Assembly: GCF_030159795.1 (NCBI RefSeq)
Contig: NZ_BSND01000013.1
Coordinates: forward strand, 124,001-188,000
Direction: 5' to 3'
Source: Methylophaga thalassica
GTDB lineage: Bacteria > Pseudomonadota > Gammaproteobacteria > Nitrosococcales > Methylophagaceae
Length of the DNA: 64,000 nt
The position numbers and the translations under genes were made by a program. Every line of letters begins with the position of its first letter. The first letter of the stretch is position 1. This document shows positions 41,785 through 50,380 of this stretch, piece by piece. The notes under the pieces are model-generated. The model saw nothing but the letters and a program-made list of their open reading frames with translations, ran no database searches and had not been told where the DNA came from.

Positions 41785-43200
41785 TTACCAGCCTGCATGG
41801 GCTGCAATTGCAGTGGCCAAAGCCAGCGCCACTGCGCTGGGACGTCGTTTATTCGAATAGTTGAGTAATTCCGGATGGTTAGGCACAAAACTTGTGTCGA
41901 AATGACCAGAGCGGAAATCGGGATGATTGAGAATCTGCTTGTAATAATTCTCTGTGGTTTTAATGCCGTGCAAACGCATATCATCCAAGGCGCGTTGACC
42001 ACGACTAATCGCATCTTCCCAATCCAGTGCCCAGACCACCAATTTCAGACACATGGAGTCGAAATAAGGTGGAATTTCATAACCGGTATATATTGCTGTA
42101 TCAACACGTACACCCGGACCACCTGGTGCATAGTAATGCGTAATACGTCCGAAACTGGGCAGGAAATCATTTTTTGGATCTTCGGCGTTAATCCGGAACT
42201 GTAAGGCATAACCGCGATAGGCGATATCTTGCTGGCGGTAGCTTAATGGTAGGCCAGATGCGATGCGCAATTGTTCACGCACAATATCAATACCAGTAAT
42301 TTGTTCGGTAATGGTGTGTTCTACCTGAACGCGGGTATTCATTTCCATGAAATACACTTCATTACCTGTCAGTAAAAACTCGACGGTACCGGCATTTTCA
42401 TAATTCACTGCTTGAGCGGCTTTGACAGCAAGACCGCCGACATAATCACGTTGTTCAGGAGTGAGCTGCGGACTGGGTGCAATTTCAATCAGTTTTTGAT
42501 TACGGCGTTGAATGGAACAGTCACGCTCATATAAATGCACCACATTGCCCTCGCTGTCAGCCAGTATTTGAACTTCAATATGGCGAGGGTTCACGATACA
42601 TTTTTCAAGGAAGACTTCAGCCGAACCAAAAGCTTTTGTTGCTTCAGAAATGACACGTGGATATTGTTGACGCAGCTCATTGGCACTGTCACAACGGCGA
42701 ATACCACGACCACCGCCGCCAGATGTGGCTTTGATCATTACCGGATAACCCACTTCTTCAGCGAGGGCTAAGGCTTCGTCTAAATCGGCTAAGTTGCCGT
42801 CAGAGCCCGGTGTAATAGGGACGCCGGCATCACGCATGCTGTCACGGGCTGCAGTTTTGTCACCCATCTTTTCGATGACGCTGGATTTCGGCCCAACGAA
42901 AGTGATGTTATTTTTTTCACATAAACGAGCAAATTCGGCATTTTCAGATAAAAAACCATAGCCTGGATGGATAGCATCGCAGCCCGTTTCAACCGCTAAG
43001 TTCACAATACGCAATGGGTCAAGATAACCGGCCAGTGGATCATCGCCGAGTGAATAGGACTCGTCTGCACGTTTTACATGTAAGGCATAACGATCGGGTT
43101 CGGTATAAATAGCAACTGAACGGATGCCCATCTCTGCACATGCGCGGACAATGCGCACGGCAATTTCACCACGATTGGCGATTAACACTTTTTTCAACAT
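41785..43200 (-). CDS. pycA: Pyruvate carboxylase subunit A (biotin carboxylase)
   Basis: PycA carboxylates biotin with bicarbonate and ATP, supplying PycB. The 471-residue product starts LKKVLIANRGEIAVRIVRAC and has the ATP-grasp motifs GGGGRGIRRCDSANEL and HIEVQILADSEGNVVHLYER, then EMNTRVQVEHTITEQITGID and the carboxyl-terminal domain. The extra C-terminal tail (SAVALALATAIAAH) distinguishes PycA from the AccC used for fatty acid synthesis. The gene is first in the reverse-strand pycA-pycB operon and divergent from the LysR gene at 43317, with a 16-base perfect palindrome between them. Confidence 0.93.
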   Translation of the reverse strand: MLKKVLIANRGEIAVRIVRACAEMGIRSVAIYTEPDRYALHVKRADESYSLGDDPLAGYLDPLRIVNLAVETGCDAIHPGYGFLSENAEFARLCEKNNITFVGPKSSVIEKMGDKTAARDSMRDAGVPITPGSDGNLADLDEALALAEEVGYPVMIKATSGGGGRGIRRCDSANELRQQYPRVISEATKAFGSAEVFLEKCIVNPRHIEVQILADSEGNVVHLYERDCSIQRRNQKLIEIAPSPQLTPEQRDYVGGLAVKAAQAVNYENAGTVEFLLTGNEVYFMEMNTRVQVEHTITEQITGIDIVREQLRIASGLPLSYRQQDIAYRGYALQFRINAEDPKNDFLPSFGRITHYYAPGGPGVRVDTAIYTGYEIPPYFDSMCLKLVVWALDWEDAISRGQRALDDMRLHGIKTTENYYKQILNHPDFRSGHFDTSFVPNHPELLNYSNKRRPSAVALALATAIAAHAGW

Positions 43201-43279
43201 GAGCTACTCCAGATTGAATCTAGGAAATAGGCTAGAGTAATTCATACATAATGAAAAATTGATATAATTTTGATTAGTG

Positions 43280-43295
43280 ATAAGTAATTACTTAT
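43280..43295. promoter_or_regulatory. Perfect 16-base palindrome, probable PycR (LysR) operator
   Basis: ATAAGTAATTACTTAT is a perfect inverted repeat in the 116-base divergent gap between pycA and the LysR gene. Its centre lies about 30 bases before the LysR start. LysR regulators usually bind such a site near their own promoter and contact the divergent promoter. Confidence 0.55.
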
Positions 43296-43316
43296 GTATA
43301 AGGTTTCTTCATTTTT

Positions 43317-44267
43317 ATGTCATTGACTTTACAGCAATTAATCAGTCGACTGTCTTTCCGTCAAATGCAGGTATTCCTGGCGGTATACCAACAACAAGGT
43401 TATGGAAAGGGGGCGGAGAGTTTAGGTTTGACTCAGCCAGCCGTCAGTTCACAGATCAAAAAGCTTGAGTCGGCATTAGGTCAGCCGTTATTTGAATTTG
43501 TCGGGCGTAAGCTATATTGCACTCGTGCGGGGGAGCGGGTTGCTGAACATATTGAAGCCATTTTTGAGCAAGTGGCGAGTCTGCAAAGTGATCTGCATAA
43601 GCTTGAGGGGAAACTTTCAGGTGAATTAAATCTGTGTGCGGTCAGTTCAGCTCAATACGCGGTGCCGCATTTATTACGCGGTTTTTTACAGCTGTATCCA
43701 TCGGTAAACGTCAATCTGAATATTGTGAACCGAACTCAGGCGATTGAAAGGCTTAATGACAATAAAGAAGATTTGGTGATTATGGGGCTAGTCCCTAATG
43801 ATCGATCGTTATCCTCTTTGCCTTTTCTCGATAATGAATTAATACCCGTGGTCCCTGTTCATCATCCGCTGGCGACAAAAAAAAATATCCATCCCCAGCA
43901 GTTTCTTGATGCGAAGTTACTGAGTCGTGAATCTGGGTCGGGCAATCGTCTGGCACTTGAGCAACACTGTCAGCAGCAGCGTTTATCACTCAATGTGACC
44001 ATGCAGTTTGGCTCTAATGATGCATTGAAACATGCGGTTTTAGCGGGATTAGGTGTGGCAGTATTGCCGAGATTGAGTGTACTGTCAGAATTGCGTCTGG
44101 GCCAATTGGTGAGCCCGGTTATTAAAGGTTTTCCATTACGCCGCAGTTGGTGTCTGGTGTCACCGCAAGGCAAACATGCGACGCCTGTTACTCAGGCTTT
44201 TTTAGAATATATTCAGACTAACCTGAAAGAAATTCATCAATATTTTCAGTCACTTGATATTGTTTAG
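43317..44267 (+). CDS. pycR: LysR-type regulator of the pyruvate carboxylase genes (PycR-like)
   Basis: The 316-residue product has a winged helix-turn-helix in residues 8-70 (RQMQVFLAVYQQQGYGKGAE, then LTQPAVSSQIKKLESALGQP) and a C-terminal LysR substrate-binding domain (GELNLCAVSSAQYAVPHLLR onward). Position upstream of and divergent from pycAB matches the Pseudomonas pycR-pycA-pycB locus. It probably responds to a metabolite linked to pyruvate or biotin; the ligand cannot be read here. Its last 4 bases overlap the end of the convergent ribA-like gene. The gene name is assigned from neighbours, not from specific residues. Confidence 0.85.
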   Translation: MSLTLQQLISRLSFRQMQVFLAVYQQQGYGKGAESLGLTQPAVSSQIKKLESALGQPLFEFVGRKLYCTRAGERVAEHIEAIFEQVASLQSDLHKLEGKLSGELNLCAVSSAQYAVPHLLRGFLQLYPSVNVNLNIVNRTQAIERLNDNKEDLVIMGLVPNDRSLSSLPFLDNELIPVVPVHHPLATKKNIHPQQFLDAKLLSRESGSGNRLALEQHCQQQRLSLNVTMQFGSNDALKHAVLAGLGVAVLPRLSVLSELRLGQLVSPVIKGFPLRRSWCLVSPQGKHATPVTQAFLEYIQTNLKEIHQYFQSLDIV

Positions 44268-44878
44268 GGTTTAGTTAATAACTCGTCAATATTGATCTGG
44301 TGATTGGCCCGTTGAATTTTAGATTGCAGATAAAGATGGTTATGACGATTAGCAAAGACACCGGTGGGCCGGGTTCCATGCACCTGAATACCGGCATTTT
44401 CCAGTTGCTGGCGTTTATCCGGATTATTGGTCATGAGCATAATCTGATTAAGACCTAAGGCATTGAGGATGTCGGCCGCCGCCTGATAATCGCGTTCATC
44501 GACGTTATGGCCGAGTTTAAGGTTAGCGGTAAAGGTGTCGTGCCCCTGTTCTTGTAAGCGATAGGCATCCAGCTTTTCATAGAGGCCAATGCCTCGGCCT
44601 TCCTGACGCAGATACAATAAATAACCACCTTCTTTATTAAACAAACTCAAGGCTTCCTGCAATTGCGGTCCACAATCGCAGCGTGCTGAACCCAATGCAT
44701 CACCTGTGACACATTCTGAGTGCAATCTCACTAATGGGTGCTGTGGATCCGGGCTGCCGAGTTTTAACGCAAAATGTTCTTTGTCATCTGCTAAACCTGA
44801 AAAACTATACATTTCTGCCATTGCTTCACTGCCATCAGCCAGAATGATCGGCAACTGAACAGTTGTCCGAATCGCCAC
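44264..44878 (-). CDS. ribA: GTP cyclohydrolase II
   Basis: This enzyme opens the GTP imidazole ring with loss of formate and pyrophosphate, the first step of riboflavin synthesis. Zinc ligands are in HSECVTGDALGSARCDC, the catalytic region is YLRQEGRGIGLYEKLDAY and the C-terminal motif is LMTNNPDKRQQLENAGIQVH. GRGIG replaces the GRNIG of E. coli RibA, a conservative variant. The GTG at 44876-44878 gives 204 residues, near the usual 200; an in-frame TTG at 44989 would add 37 residues not typical of the family and is unlikely. Without a RibB domain it is the single-function form. It overlaps the LysR gene by 4 bases. Confidence 0.87.
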   Translation of the reverse strand: MAIRTTVQLPIILADGSEAMAEMYSFSGLADDKEHFALKLGSPDPQHPLVRLHSECVTGDALGSARCDCGPQLQEALSLFNKEGGYLLYLRQEGRGIGLYEKLDAYRLQEQGHDTFTANLKLGHNVDERDYQAAADILNALGLNQIMLMTNNPDKRQQLENAGIQVHGTRPTGVFANRHNHLYLQSKIQRANHQINIDELLTKP

Positions 44879-45142
44879 GGCTGACGTGTCTCTGGAAGAT
44901 TGAAAACAGTGTTTAATTCGTCTGAGCAACGCAGTGAATAGGTTAGGGCGGTTTGTGTTCACAATGTAAGGCAACGTTAAATAAAGCAATCGGCAATTTT
45001 ACTGCATCTGACTCTTTTTAAGAATAATTTATTGAAATAACGGAAGGTTTTCCCGCTCTGCCATAGCCAGGACGATCATCAGATTGAAATATCTCTGACG
45101 CATACTAAGGGATCGGCAAATAAACATGATGAGGCGTTTTGC

Positions 45143-46573
45143 GTGCAACAAATCAAGCAAACAGAGCATATATTCCATTTAATTTATGACTTGCTGAATC
45201 GTCAGGAACTAGTAGAAACCCTGACAATGCGACAAGAGAATAAAGGTAAACAGGCTCTGGTCGAATTGCTCACCGTAAAACAATATCAAGGTGAAATTCA
45301 GCAACTGTTAAATCGCTTACATCCATACGATATTGCGAACTTGCTTGAGCAATTACCGCCTGTGCAACGTTCTTTTATATGGCAACTGCTTGATAGCGAA
45401 CATATGGGGGCCGTATTGCTCGAGTTATCCGACAGTTTACGGCAAACATTATTAGCAGAATTAAACCCGACTGATTTAATTCGGGCGGCATCGCATCTTG
45501 ATACCGATGAGATTGCGGATTTAATGCAGGAATTACCGGATGACGTCGGCCATAGTGTTTTATCTTCATTACCAGAACAGCAGCGTGAAAATGTCCAGTC
45601 CACCTTACTTTTTCCTGAAGAAAGTGTCGGTGCATGGATGGAATATGACTTTACCGTGGTATTTGATCATCAAACCTTAGATCAAGTGTTACGTGAATTA
45701 CGGCAGAAAGGGAAGTTACCCGATGAGTCGGGTTTTATTCTGGTGATTAACTCGGCAGGTTTATTTCAGGGATTGTTGCTTGTCTCGGATTTATTAATCA
45801 AATCTGGTGAGTTGCGGGTGGCAGACAGTATGTTGAAACAAGTCCATATTTTTCATACCACCGACTCTGCTGATGAAGCAGCACGTGATTTTGAGCGTTA
45901 TGAACTATTGGTTGCCCCGGTCATTAATGCGCATCAGAAACTGGTTGGCGTATTGCGCGTCAGCTCTTTGATGGATTTACTGGAAGAACAGTCCCAGCGT
46001 CAGTTTCTGGCTCAAGCCGGTTTATCGAAAGAAGAAAATCTGTTTGACCCGATGATGAAGTCAGCAAAAAACCGCTGGCCTTGGATTGCGCTTAATTTGG
46101 TGATTGTATTGATTGCTTCGCGTGTGATTGATCAGTTCCAGACCACCATCAGCAGTATGGTGGCGCTAGCTGCATTATTGCCAATCACGGCGAATATTGG
46201 TGGTAATACGGGTAATCAGGTGGTGGCATTAGTGATTCGTGGTCTGGCATTAAAACAACTTGATGCTAATAATCTGCGGCGTCTATATATAAAAGAGTTT
46301 TCCGTGGCTGCTGTTAACGGTTTGATATGGGGAAGTCTGACCGGATTGTTAACCTTATTTTTGTATCACAACCTGGGTTTAGCTTTTGTGATGATGCTAG
46401 CGATGTCATGTACGATGGTGTTGGCGGCATTAATTGGGGTCAGTATTCCATTGATTTTAAAAAAGCTGAAACAGGATCCGGTGCTGGGCAGCAGCATTAT
46501 TACCACCGGAATGACCGATACTCTGGGGTTTCTGATATTTCTAAGCCTGGCTTCTTTGCTTTTACCGACGTGA
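45143..46573 (+). CDS. mgtE: MgtE-family magnesium transporter
   Basis: The 476-residue product has the MgtE layout: N-terminal helical superhelix domain (LNRLHPYDIANLLEQLPPVQ), paired CBS domains (about 160-280) that sense cytoplasmic Mg2+, then five transmembrane helices including LAALLPITANIGGNTGNQVV, the conserved pore motif. It imports Mg2+ down its gradient and closes when magnesium is high. The start is GTG with GAGG 8-11 bases upstream. The gene stands alone between the divergent ribA-like gene and pqqA. No magnesium riboswitch (M-box or ykkC-type pattern) was recognised in its 150-base leader region. Confidence 0.94.
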   Translation: MQQIKQTEHIFHLIYDLLNRQELVETLTMRQENKGKQALVELLTVKQYQGEIQQLLNRLHPYDIANLLEQLPPVQRSFIWQLLDSEHMGAVLLELSDSLRQTLLAELNPTDLIRAASHLDTDEIADLMQELPDDVGHSVLSSLPEQQRENVQSTLLFPEESVGAWMEYDFTVVFDHQTLDQVLRELRQKGKLPDESGFILVINSAGLFQGLLLVSDLLIKSGELRVADSMLKQVHIFHTTDSADEAARDFERYELLVAPVINAHQKLVGVLRVSSLMDLLEEQSQRQFLAQAGLSKEENLFDPMMKSAKNRWPWIALNLVIVLIASRVIDQFQTTISSMVALAALLPITANIGGNTGNQVVALVIRGLALKQLDANNLRRLYIKEFSVAAVNGLIWGSLTGLLTLFLYHNLGLAFVMMLAMSCTMVLAALIGVSIPLILKKLKQDPVLGSSIITTGMTDTLGFLIFLSLASLLLPT

Positions 46574-46702
46574 ATGAAAGGTGGATATTTTATCTGCACT
46601 CAGGAAAATCCTGAGTGATCAAAAGAAAAATACGCTATTGCGATTTGTTACAGGCTCGTAATATAGGAACCGTACTAACAAACACAAAGCGAGGTGATTA
46701 TC

Positions 46703-46774
46703 ATGTGGACTAAACCAGAATATTCAGACATGCGTTTCGGTTTCGAAGTAACTATGTACATCTGCAACAGATAA
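46703..46774 (+). CDS. pqqA: PQQ precursor peptide PqqA (orphan)
   Basis: This 23-residue peptide, [20 protein letters not shown] ending CNR, is a close match to PqqA. The Glu15 and Tyr19 side chains in EVTMY are crosslinked by PqqE and become the carbon skeleton of pyrroloquinoline quinone. GAGGTGATTATC precedes the ATG. The gene stands alone: pqqB, C, D and E are not in the window, and a terminator follows within 30 bases. Methylotrophs need PQQ for their methanol dehydrogenase, so a separately expressed pqqA fits a supply of substrate peptide in large amounts. Too short for usual gene callers. Confidence 0.95.
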   Translation: MWTKPEYSDMRFGFEVTMYICNR

Positions 46775-46793
46775 TAGTTTCTCAAATCGAGAG

Positions 46794-46826
46794 CAAAAAA
46801 GCCCCACTAGTTGGGGCTTTTTTTAT
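46794..46826 (+). terminator. Rho-independent terminator of pqqA
   Basis: AAGCCCCA and TTGGGGCTT form an 8-bp stem around CTAG-type loop and are followed by seven Ts. It starts 20 bases after the pqqA stop, so the transcript is very short. Confidence 0.88.
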
Positions 46827-46926
46827 GCCTGTAGAAAATTATCTACGTAAATTTCCTGATATACATGAATTCAGATAGACCCTAAGCTGAGCATCAGTTT
46901 CTGCATGATGAAGACAGGGTGGTTTT

Positions 46927-47790
46927 ATGCTCAAGGTTGGCACAGTCAAACAAATCTGGCGGTATCCGGTCAAAGGGATGGCGGGAGAACAGCTTGAACA
47001 AGGTTATTTAGGCGAAAATGGTTTAACCGGTGATCGTATCTGGGCATTGCAGGATACACAGCGGCAGGAAATTCAAAGCTGTAAGTTTCGGCCTCAATTA
47101 TTGCGTTGCAGTGCGAAGTGCCGGCGTGGTGACGCGAGCGGACCCGACGATCAGGTCGATATTACTTTTCCTGACGGCGCAGTGATTGGCAGTGATGAGC
47201 CGCAGGTGAATCAGTTGCTGACTCTGTTGACCGGGTTTGATTCTACTCTGCAGCCGCTTAAACCCATTGAAGAACAGGATTTCTACAAACGTTATAAACA
47301 AGACGATCATACTTGGCTGGAAGAATTAAAAGCCACGTTTGATCGGGAACCGGGAGAAGCCTTGCCGGATTTGGATAACTTGCCTGAGCAAGCTCAGGAA
47401 TATGTGTCCTTACCCGGCACATTTTTCCTAGTCACGCCTTTTCATCTGCTCACCACGGCAACACTCGATTATATGAAACAGCTTAAACCCGAGTCTGATT
47501 GGGCTGTGGAACGCTTTCGTCCCAATATTGTTATTGAAACCTTACCGGGGATGGAAGGCTTGGTTGAACAGGCCTGGTTAGATAAAACGATTCAGATTGG
47601 TCAGACTTATGTGCAATGTTGTGGCACAACACCACGTTGTGGAGCGATCACCCGACAACAGCGCCATATTCCCACAGATACAGGCATGCTTCGAACCATT
47701 GTGAAGCAGGCTGATCAGAATCTGGGCGTTTATGGTGTGATTGCTGAAGCCGGTGTAATCCAGATTGGTGATGAGGTTTTCGTTAAATGA
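46927..47790 (+). CDS. MOSC domain protein
   Basis: The 287-residue product has an MOSC N-terminal beta-barrel (IWRYPVKGMAGEQLEQGYLG, then GLTGDRIWAL) and a C-terminal MOSC domain with the conserved Cys in YVQCCGTTPRCGAITRQQRH. MOSC proteins bind molybdenum cofactor and transfer sulfur or act as reductases of N-hydroxylated compounds (the YcbX type). A role in the molybdenum hydroxylase made from 9088-13439 is possible but the gene is 33 kb away. The gene is preceded by a good GAC-AGGGTGG region and stands alone. Confidence 0.88.
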   Translation: MLKVGTVKQIWRYPVKGMAGEQLEQGYLGENGLTGDRIWALQDTQRQEIQSCKFRPQLLRCSAKCRRGDASGPDDQVDITFPDGAVIGSDEPQVNQLLTLLTGFDSTLQPLKPIEEQDFYKRYKQDDHTWLEELKATFDREPGEALPDLDNLPEQAQEYVSLPGTFFLVTPFHLLTTATLDYMKQLKPESDWAVERFRPNIVIETLPGMEGLVEQAWLDKTIQIGQTYVQCCGTTPRCGAITRQQRHIPTDTGMLRTIVKQADQNLGVYGVIAEAGVIQIGDEVFVK

Positions 47791-47806
47791 TGCGCTTCAC
47801 AGCCCA

Positions 47807-48583
47807 TTATTTTTCAACAAAAGCACGCTCGATTACATAGTCGCCAGGCACACCGATACGAGGGGAAACCACAAATCCTCTTTCGTCTAATAATGCCGCT
47901 GTGTCATTTAACATTTGTGGGCTACCACAGATCATCGCTCTGTCGTGGGCAGGATCAAGCGGCGGTAAGCCAATATCTTCAAACAGTTTGCCACTGGTAA
48001 TCAGATCCGTCAGTCGCCCCTCATTTCGGAAGGGTTCACGTGTCACGGTGGGATAATAGATCAACTTCTCTCTGACCACCTCACCAAAGAATTCATTCTC
48101 AGGTAATTCTTTTTCAATAAAGTCGGCATAGGCCAGCTCACTAAGATAACGCACCCCATGTACCAGAATAATTTTTTCAAAGCGGTCATAGGCTTCAATA
48201 TCCTGAATCACGCTGAGAAAAGGTGCGAGTCCGGTGCCGGTTGAAAACAAATACAGGTTTTTGCCCGGTTTGAGATCATGAACCACTAAGGTGCCCGTTG
48301 GTTTTTTACTGACCAGCACTTCATCACCTACCTGTAAATGTTGCAGGCGTGAGGTGAGTGGCCCGTTGGGGACTTTGATGCTGAAAAATTCCAGATTTTC
48401 ATCATAATTCGGGCTGGCAATACTGTAAGCACGAACTAATGGCTTATTGTCGACCTCAAGGCCAATCATCACAAATTGACCATTTTCAAAACGCAGACCC
48501 GGATCACGAGTCGTTTTGAAGCTAAACAGATTGTCATCCCAGTGATGTACGCTTAATACGCGTTCGCTTGCAAATGTACTCAT
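47807..48583 (-). CDS. fpr: Ferredoxin/flavodoxin--NADP+ reductase
   Basis: The 258-residue FAD enzyme has the FAD motif RAYSIASPNYDENLEFFSIK, the NADP motif GTGLAPFLSVIQDIE and the C-terminal CGSPQMLNDTAALLDERGFV. Length is that of the bacterial subclass I FPR of Pseudomonas and Azotobacter. It exchanges electrons between NADPH and ferredoxin or flavodoxin and takes part in oxidative-stress defence in pseudomonads. It is third in the reverse-strand etfB-etfA-fpr operon, 12 bases after etfA, which suggests a link to flavodoxin or ETF electron flow. LysR-type FinR controls fpr in Pseudomonas; a LysR gene lies upstream of this operon. Confidence 0.93.
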   Translation of the reverse strand: MSTFASERVLSVHHWDDNLFSFKTTRDPGLRFENGQFVMIGLEVDNKPLVRAYSIASPNYDENLEFFSIKVPNGPLTSRLQHLQVGDEVLVSKKPTGTLVVHDLKPGKNLYLFSTGTGLAPFLSVIQDIEAYDRFEKIILVHGVRYLSELAYADFIEKELPENEFFGEVVREKLIYYPTVTREPFRNEGRLTDLITSGKLFEDIGLPPLDPAHDRAMICGSPQMLNDTAALLDERGFVVSPRIGVPGDYVIERAFVEK

Positions 48584-48595
48584 CGTTATCTCTTT

Positions 48596-49528
48596 TTATG
48601 AAAGGGCATTGGTTAAAGTTGGCACGGCATCAAACAAATCAGCGACCAAACCGTAGTCAGCCACTTGGAAAATCGGTGCGTCAGGATCCTGGTTGATGGC
48701 AACCACAATCCGGCTGTCTTTCATACCGGCCGTGTGTTGCACCGCACCAGATACGCCGACAGCAAAATACAGTTCAGGCGCTACAGTCACACCTGTTTGA
48801 CCGACCTGAATTTCATTCGGTGCATAACCGGCATCTACCGCTGCTCTGGTTGCGCCCAGTGCCGCACCGAGTTTTTCAGCCAATGGATTAAGTAAGGCAT
48901 CAAATTTTTCTGCACTGCCTAATGAGCGTCCGCCTGATACCACCACTTTGGCCGAGTTCAGAGCAGGTCTGTCTGACTCAATACGTGACTCGCTGATCCA
49001 GCGTGTTTTAGTGAAAGGCGCTACTGCTGTAATAGTCGTTATTTCAGCCTGGCCATTTAATTCAGCCGCGGCAAACTTGCTGCCACGCACTGTCAGAATT
49101 TGGCGTGTATCACGACTTTGTATAGTGGTGTGTACATTACCGGCGTAGATAGCACGCAGGTAACGATTGTCAGATTGAATGTCCAATACATCGGATATCA
49201 TCGCTACATCATTGAGTGCCGCTACTCGAGGTAAAACATTGCGACTAAATGAAGAATGGGCAGCAATAAGGACCTGATAATCAGTGATTATCGAGTTAAT
49301 CTGATTGCTGACATCTTCTGCGATCGGATGGGCAAACTGCTGCGCATCGACATGTAATACTCGACTGACGCCATGAATCGTGGCGGCCTGTTCAGCAATC
49401 TTTTCAGATTGGTGGCCTAAAACTAACAGGTGAACCGGCTGTCCCCAAGATTGAGCTGCAGTCACAGCATGACGAACGTCGTTATGTAGTTGCTGACCAT
49501 TATGTTCTGCTAAGACTAATGTGCTCAT
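48596..49528 (-). CDS. etfA: Electron transfer flavoprotein alpha subunit
   Basis: EtfA and EtfB form the soluble FAD/AMP carrier that takes electrons from dehydrogenases (acyl-CoA, dimethylamine or trimethylamine, glutaryl-CoA) and passes them to ETF-ubiquinone oxidoreductase. The 310-residue product has the FAD-binding C-terminal motif GGRSLGSAEKFDALLNPLAE, then VGVSGAVQHTAGMKDSRIVV and AINQDPDAPIFQVADYGLVA, which are strongly conserved in EtfA. Its start overlaps the end of etfB by 4 bases, so the subunits are translated together. In a methylotroph, methylamine dehydrogenases are likely donors. Confidence 0.95.
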   Translation of the reverse strand: MSTLVLAEHNGQQLHNDVRHAVTAAQSWGQPVHLLVLGHQSEKIAEQAATIHGVSRVLHVDAQQFAHPIAEDVSNQINSIITDYQVLIAAHSSFSRNVLPRVAALNDVAMISDVLDIQSDNRYLRAIYAGNVHTTIQSRDTRQILTVRGSKFAAAELNGQAEITTITAVAPFTKTRWISESRIESDRPALNSAKVVVSGGRSLGSAEKFDALLNPLAEKLGAALGATRAAVDAGYAPNEIQVGQTGVTVAPELYFAVGVSGAVQHTAGMKDSRIVVAINQDPDAPIFQVADYGLVADLFDAVPTLTNALS

Positions 49529-50280
49529 AGTTCAATTCCTTCTTTTGCGCGTAGTTGCTGCAATAAAGCATCCACACTATCGACTTTGATGCCAGGCTTA
49601 CGTGCAGGTGGTTCTGCCACCTGTAATAAAGACAATCTGGTGCTGAGATCTGATACCAGATCTGCAGCCACGAGTGTTTCAATGGGTTTTTTCCTCGCCT
49701 GCATCAGGTTCGGTAATTTGACGAAACGGGGATCATTCAAGCGTAAGTCCGCCGTGACCACCGCCGGCAACTGCAAGGCCAGTGTTTCCGTACCGCCATC
49801 TACTTCACGAGTGACGATGGCTTCATTAGCTTCAATGTCTAAAGCCGAGGCGAACGTGCCCTGAGGGTAATTCAATAATGCGGCAAGCATTTGCCCTGCC
49901 TGCCCGGCATCATCGTCAACGGCTTGTTTGCCCAGAATAATCAGGTCTGGCTGTTCCTGTTCTACGAGGCCTTTTAATAGTTTGGCGACTTCCAGAGATT
50001 GCACTTCAGCCTCATGTTCGACTAAGACGGCACGATCTACCCCCATTGCCAGTGCATGACGAAGCACATCCTGATTAGCGGCTGAGCCTATCGATACAGC
50101 AACAATCTCAGTGGCTTTTCCCTGTTCTTTCAGGCGAATAGCTTGTTCAATCGCATTTTCATCAAAAGGATTGGCACTCATTTTGACGCCGTCGATATCC
50201 ACATTGGAACCATCGGCTTTGATGCCGACCTTGATGTTGTAATCCACTACACGTTTTATCGCGACTAAAATTTTCATCAC
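49525..50280 (-). CDS. etfB: Electron transfer flavoprotein beta subunit
   Basis: The 251-residue product starts MMKILVAIKRVVDYNIKVGI, the typical EtfB N-terminus. It has the AMP-binding signature NPFDENAIEQAIRLKEQGKA and the EtfB recognition loop VDDDAGQAGQMLAALL, as well as TREVDGGTETLALQLPAVVT. A start at the second Met (50277) is equally possible. It is first in the reverse-strand operon etfB-etfA-fpr, divergent from the LysR/ETF-QO operon at 50381. Overlapping inverted repeats lie between the two start codons. Confidence 0.95.
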   Translation of the reverse strand: MMKILVAIKRVVDYNIKVGIKADGSNVDIDGVKMSANPFDENAIEQAIRLKEQGKATEIVAVSIGSAANQDVLRHALAMGVDRAVLVEHEAEVQSLEVAKLLKGLVEQEQPDLIILGKQAVDDDAGQAGQMLAALLNYPQGTFASALDIEANEAIVTREVDGGTETLALQLPAVVTADLRLNDPRFVKLPNLMQARKKPIETLVAADLVSDLSTRLSLLQVAEPPARKPGIKVDSVDALLQQLRAKEGIEL

Positions 50281-50343
50281 ATTTCCTCTTAAGGTTTGCT
50301 GAGCATTTTATAGTGGCGTACAATATTTGTTAAATTGATTATT

Positions 50344-50371
50344 TAGATATTATCTATCTAATAAATAGATA
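50344..50371. promoter_or_regulatory. Two overlapping inverted repeats between etfB and the LysR gene
   Basis: TAGATA-T-TATCTA (50344-50356) and TATCTAT-N7-ATAGATA (50351-50371) share the arm TATCTA. They lie 9 bases before the LysR start and 64 bases before the etfB start, in the position expected for a LysR operator. Sharing one arm means the two sites would be bound in alternative or cooperative fashion. Confidence 0.5.
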
Positions 50372-50380
50372 TGCAAAAAC

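Noticed and set aside
44990-45142. Magnesium riboswitch before mgtE
   Set aside because: No M-box-like stems or conserved loops could be recognised in the leader.
45298-45635. Reverse-strand frames inside mgtE
   Set aside because: Antisense shadows of the MgtE N-terminal domain.
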